Below are positions 62,774 to 64,000 of a stretch of 64,000 nucleotides of DNA, one piece after another. The DNA lies in contig JADJZF010000005.1 of assembly GCA_016719395.1 (NCBI GenBank), positions 62,001 through 126,000 on the forward strand. Reading direction: 5' to 3'. Source of the stretch: Candidatus Amarobacter glycogenicus. Lineage in GTDB: Bacteria; Chloroflexota; Dehalococcoidia; Tepidiformales; Tepidiformaceae. A program made the position numbers and the translations under genes. Every line of letters begins with the position of its first letter. Within the stretch, counting starts at the first letter, position 1. The notes below the pieces were generated by a model that did not search any database, was not told the origin of the DNA, and saw only the letters and a list, made by a program, of their open reading frames with translations.

Positions 62774-63184
62774 GCTGATCCGTCCTTCGCGACCGCTTTA
62801 GCGGTACGATGCAGAAACTCAAGAGCCTGAGCCATACAGGCTCGAAGTATGGGTAGGAATTTCCCGCCCGACTTGCTCCACTCCCGCAAGCTAATTCCAT
62901 GTGCCGGGCATTGCAAGTACGCCCCTGCAAAATCCGTGGCGAACTCGAAACTGGCGTCTCAGACCCGGCACTTCGCACCGGACGTTCCCATGTCGTACTC
63001 TCTAATAACTGCGGTTCACGCCGGAGGGAAATCGGCCGACCAGCCAACCCTCTTCGCCTTCAGCCCGCGGACCTGGCCCACGGCCAACCGCGAGCAGCCA
63101 CGACCGAATGGCGTGGCGGGCGCCGGATACCCCTTACCGGGGGCAACGCCGGAAACCATGGCTGCCGCGGAAGGACCCCGGTTC
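62774..63184 (+). other. Gap before ilvB without a supported gene
   Basis: No T-box, leader peptide rich in branched-chain codons, or terminator is evident. The ilvB frame stays open upstream to an ATG at about 62990 (MSYSLITAVHAGGKS...), but this extension does not resemble acetolactate synthases and has no ribosome site, so I do not include it in the gene. Confidence 0.5.
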
Positions 63185-64000
63185 ATGACGCGCATGACTG
63201 GCGCTCAGATGGTGCTGGATAGCCTCCAGCGCGAAGGAGTCGACACGATCTTCGGGTACCCCGGAGGCGTCGTGCTCCCCCTCTACGACACCCTCCCCCA
63301 GTTCCCCGGCATCCGCCACATCCTCGTGAGGCACGAACAGGCGGCGGCGCACATGGCAGATGGCTACGCCCGCGCCAGTGGCCGCATGGGGACATGCCTC
63401 GGGACCAGCGGCCCCGGCGCGACGAACCTCGTCACCGGCATCTGCACGTCGTGGATGGATAGCACCCCCGTCTTCGCCCTCACCGGCAACGTCGCCCGTT
63501 CCCTCCTGGGCAAGGACGGTTTCCAGGAAGCCGACATCACCGGCATCACCCATTCCATCACCAAGCACAACTACCTGGTGATGCGCCCGGAAGAGATCCC
63601 GCTCTCCATCCGCGAGGCGGCCCACATCTGCCGGACCGGCCGCCCGGGACCCGTCCTCGTCGATATCCCGAAGGATGTCTTCCAGGAAACCGCCGAGTAC
63701 GACTGGCCCGAACAGATCAACCTTCGCGGCTACAAGCCCACCGTGGAGGGCCATTCCGGCATGATCCGCCGCGCAGCCGAACTCATCGACCAAGCGGAAC
63801 GCCCCATCATCATCGCCGGGCATGGAGTCATCTGGAGCGATGCCCAGGCCGCACTCCTCGAACTCGCGGAGCGAGCCGGCATCCCCGTCATCACCACCTT
63901 CCTCGGCATCGGCGCCTTCCCCGAATCTCACCCCCTCAGCTACGGCTGGCTCGGTATGCACGGGATGTTCTACGCGAACCAGGCCGCCGATAAGGCCGAC
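63185..64000 (+). CDS. ilvB: Acetolactate synthase large subunit, N-terminal part
   Basis: IlvB joins two pyruvates (or pyruvate and 2-oxobutyrate) in branched-chain amino acid synthesis, using thiamine diphosphate. The visible 272 residues include TGAQMVLDSLQREGVDTIFGYPGG, RHEQAAAHMADGYARASGR with the catalytic Glu, TSGPGATNLVTGI, FQEADITGITHSITKHNYLV and GRPGPVLVDIPKDV. The gene runs off the right edge. ATG 63185 follows GGAAGGA at 9-base spacing; ATG 63158 and 63194 are alternatives. Confidence 0.93.
   Translation, partial: MTRMTGAQMVLDSLQREGVDTIFGYPGGVVLPLYDTLPQFPGIRHILVRHEQAAAHMADGYARASGRMGTCLGTSGPGATNLVTGICTSWMDSTPVFALTGNVARSLLGKDGFQEADITGITHSITKHNYLVMRPEEIPLSIREAAHICRTGRPGPVLVDIPKDVFQETAEYDWPEQINLRGYKPTVEGHSGMIRRAAELIDQAERPIIIAGHGVIWSDAQAALLELAERAGIPVITTFLGIGAFPESHPLSYGWLGMHGMFYANQAADKAD

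Noticed and set aside
62774..63184. T-box or attenuator leader before ilvB
   Set aside because: No T-box core sequence, no run of Ile/Leu/Val codons in a short leader, and no terminator was seen.
62990..63184. N-terminal extension of IlvB from an upstream in-frame ATG
   Set aside because: The frame is open, but the residues do not resemble the family and there is no ribosome site; a well-placed GGAAGGA supports the start at 63185.
1..64000. CRISPR arrays, insertion sequences, prophage or integrase genes
   Set aside because: No regularly spaced direct repeats, transposase motifs, att-like repeats at the tRNA genes or phage structural genes were seen.

Overview
The window is a high-GC, densely coded bacterial chromosome segment with short intergenic gaps, genes on both strands and no phage, transposase or CRISPR array. 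Gene content (Tat-exported N2O reductase cluster, proton-pumping pyrophosphatase, HtrB-like acyltransferases beside a CDP-alcohol phosphatidyltransferase, secreted proteins with Thr/Pro-rich tails) suggests an aerobic or denitrifying member of a phylum such as Chloroflexota. That placement is an inference of modest confidence. UGA is used as an ordinary stop by many genes here, so the genetic code is standard.

Layout. 1-6.9 kb: end of a flippase-like gene, a secreted repeat protein, a thioredoxin-like lipoprotein whose first active-site Cys codon is TGA, a hydrolase, glpX with an HD phosphohydrolase, a frameshifted DUF2332-type gene and a membrane protein. 7-11.8 kb: an unusual ECF sigma factor with a zinc-binding, membrane-spanning, Pro-rich tail, a small Cys-rich protein, and a proton pyrophosphatase split by an in-frame TGA. 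11.8-19.6 kb: housekeeping genes rpe, degV family, recG, radA, plus a Tat lipoprotein of the aspartoacylase/M14 type and a CBS protein. 19.7-29 kb: small enzymes, tRNA-Gly(CCC), a GltD-like flavoprotein, a degenerate GGDEF protein, tRNA-Arg(TCT), folD. 29-36.4 kb: a decayed VapBC pair, prfB with its programmed frameshift, a frameshifted secreted metallopeptidase, and a phospholipid/acyltransferase operon. 36.4-44.5 kb: crotonase, MDR dehydrogenase, nadE, several very small proteins (one built from a tandem 14-residue repeat), a LuxR-type regulator, a c-di-AMP (ydaO-type) riboswitch in front of a 72-residue zinc ribbon, a SemiSWEET-like protein and tandem acetyltransferases. 44.6-49.2 kb: a peroxiredoxin whose peroxidatic Cys codon is TGA, an NfeD-flotillin operon, NUDIX, crotonase. 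49.3-54.2 kb: a sugar-phosphate/nucleotide-sugar operon and metK behind a SAM-type riboswitch. 54.3-61.4 kb: a compact N2O-respiration operon (cupredoxin, nosZ, nosL, a fused NosB-like/NosD protein, nosF, nosY) behind a perfect Crp/Fnr-type palindrome. 61.5-64 kb: a multiply frameshifted secreted-protein gene and the start of ilvB.

The most striking observation is two unrelated redox proteins, a thioredoxin-like lipoprotein (W-U-T-T-C) and an AhpE-like peroxiredoxin (T-G-G-U-T-S-E), each with TGA exactly at the catalytic cysteine, uninterrupted homology on both sides in the same frame, and a hairpin just downstream at the distance expected of a bacterial SECIS element. Together they indicate that this organism makes selenoproteins. 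ORF callers break both genes. Three other genes are broken by true frameshifts, so some base errors or gene decay must be kept in mind.
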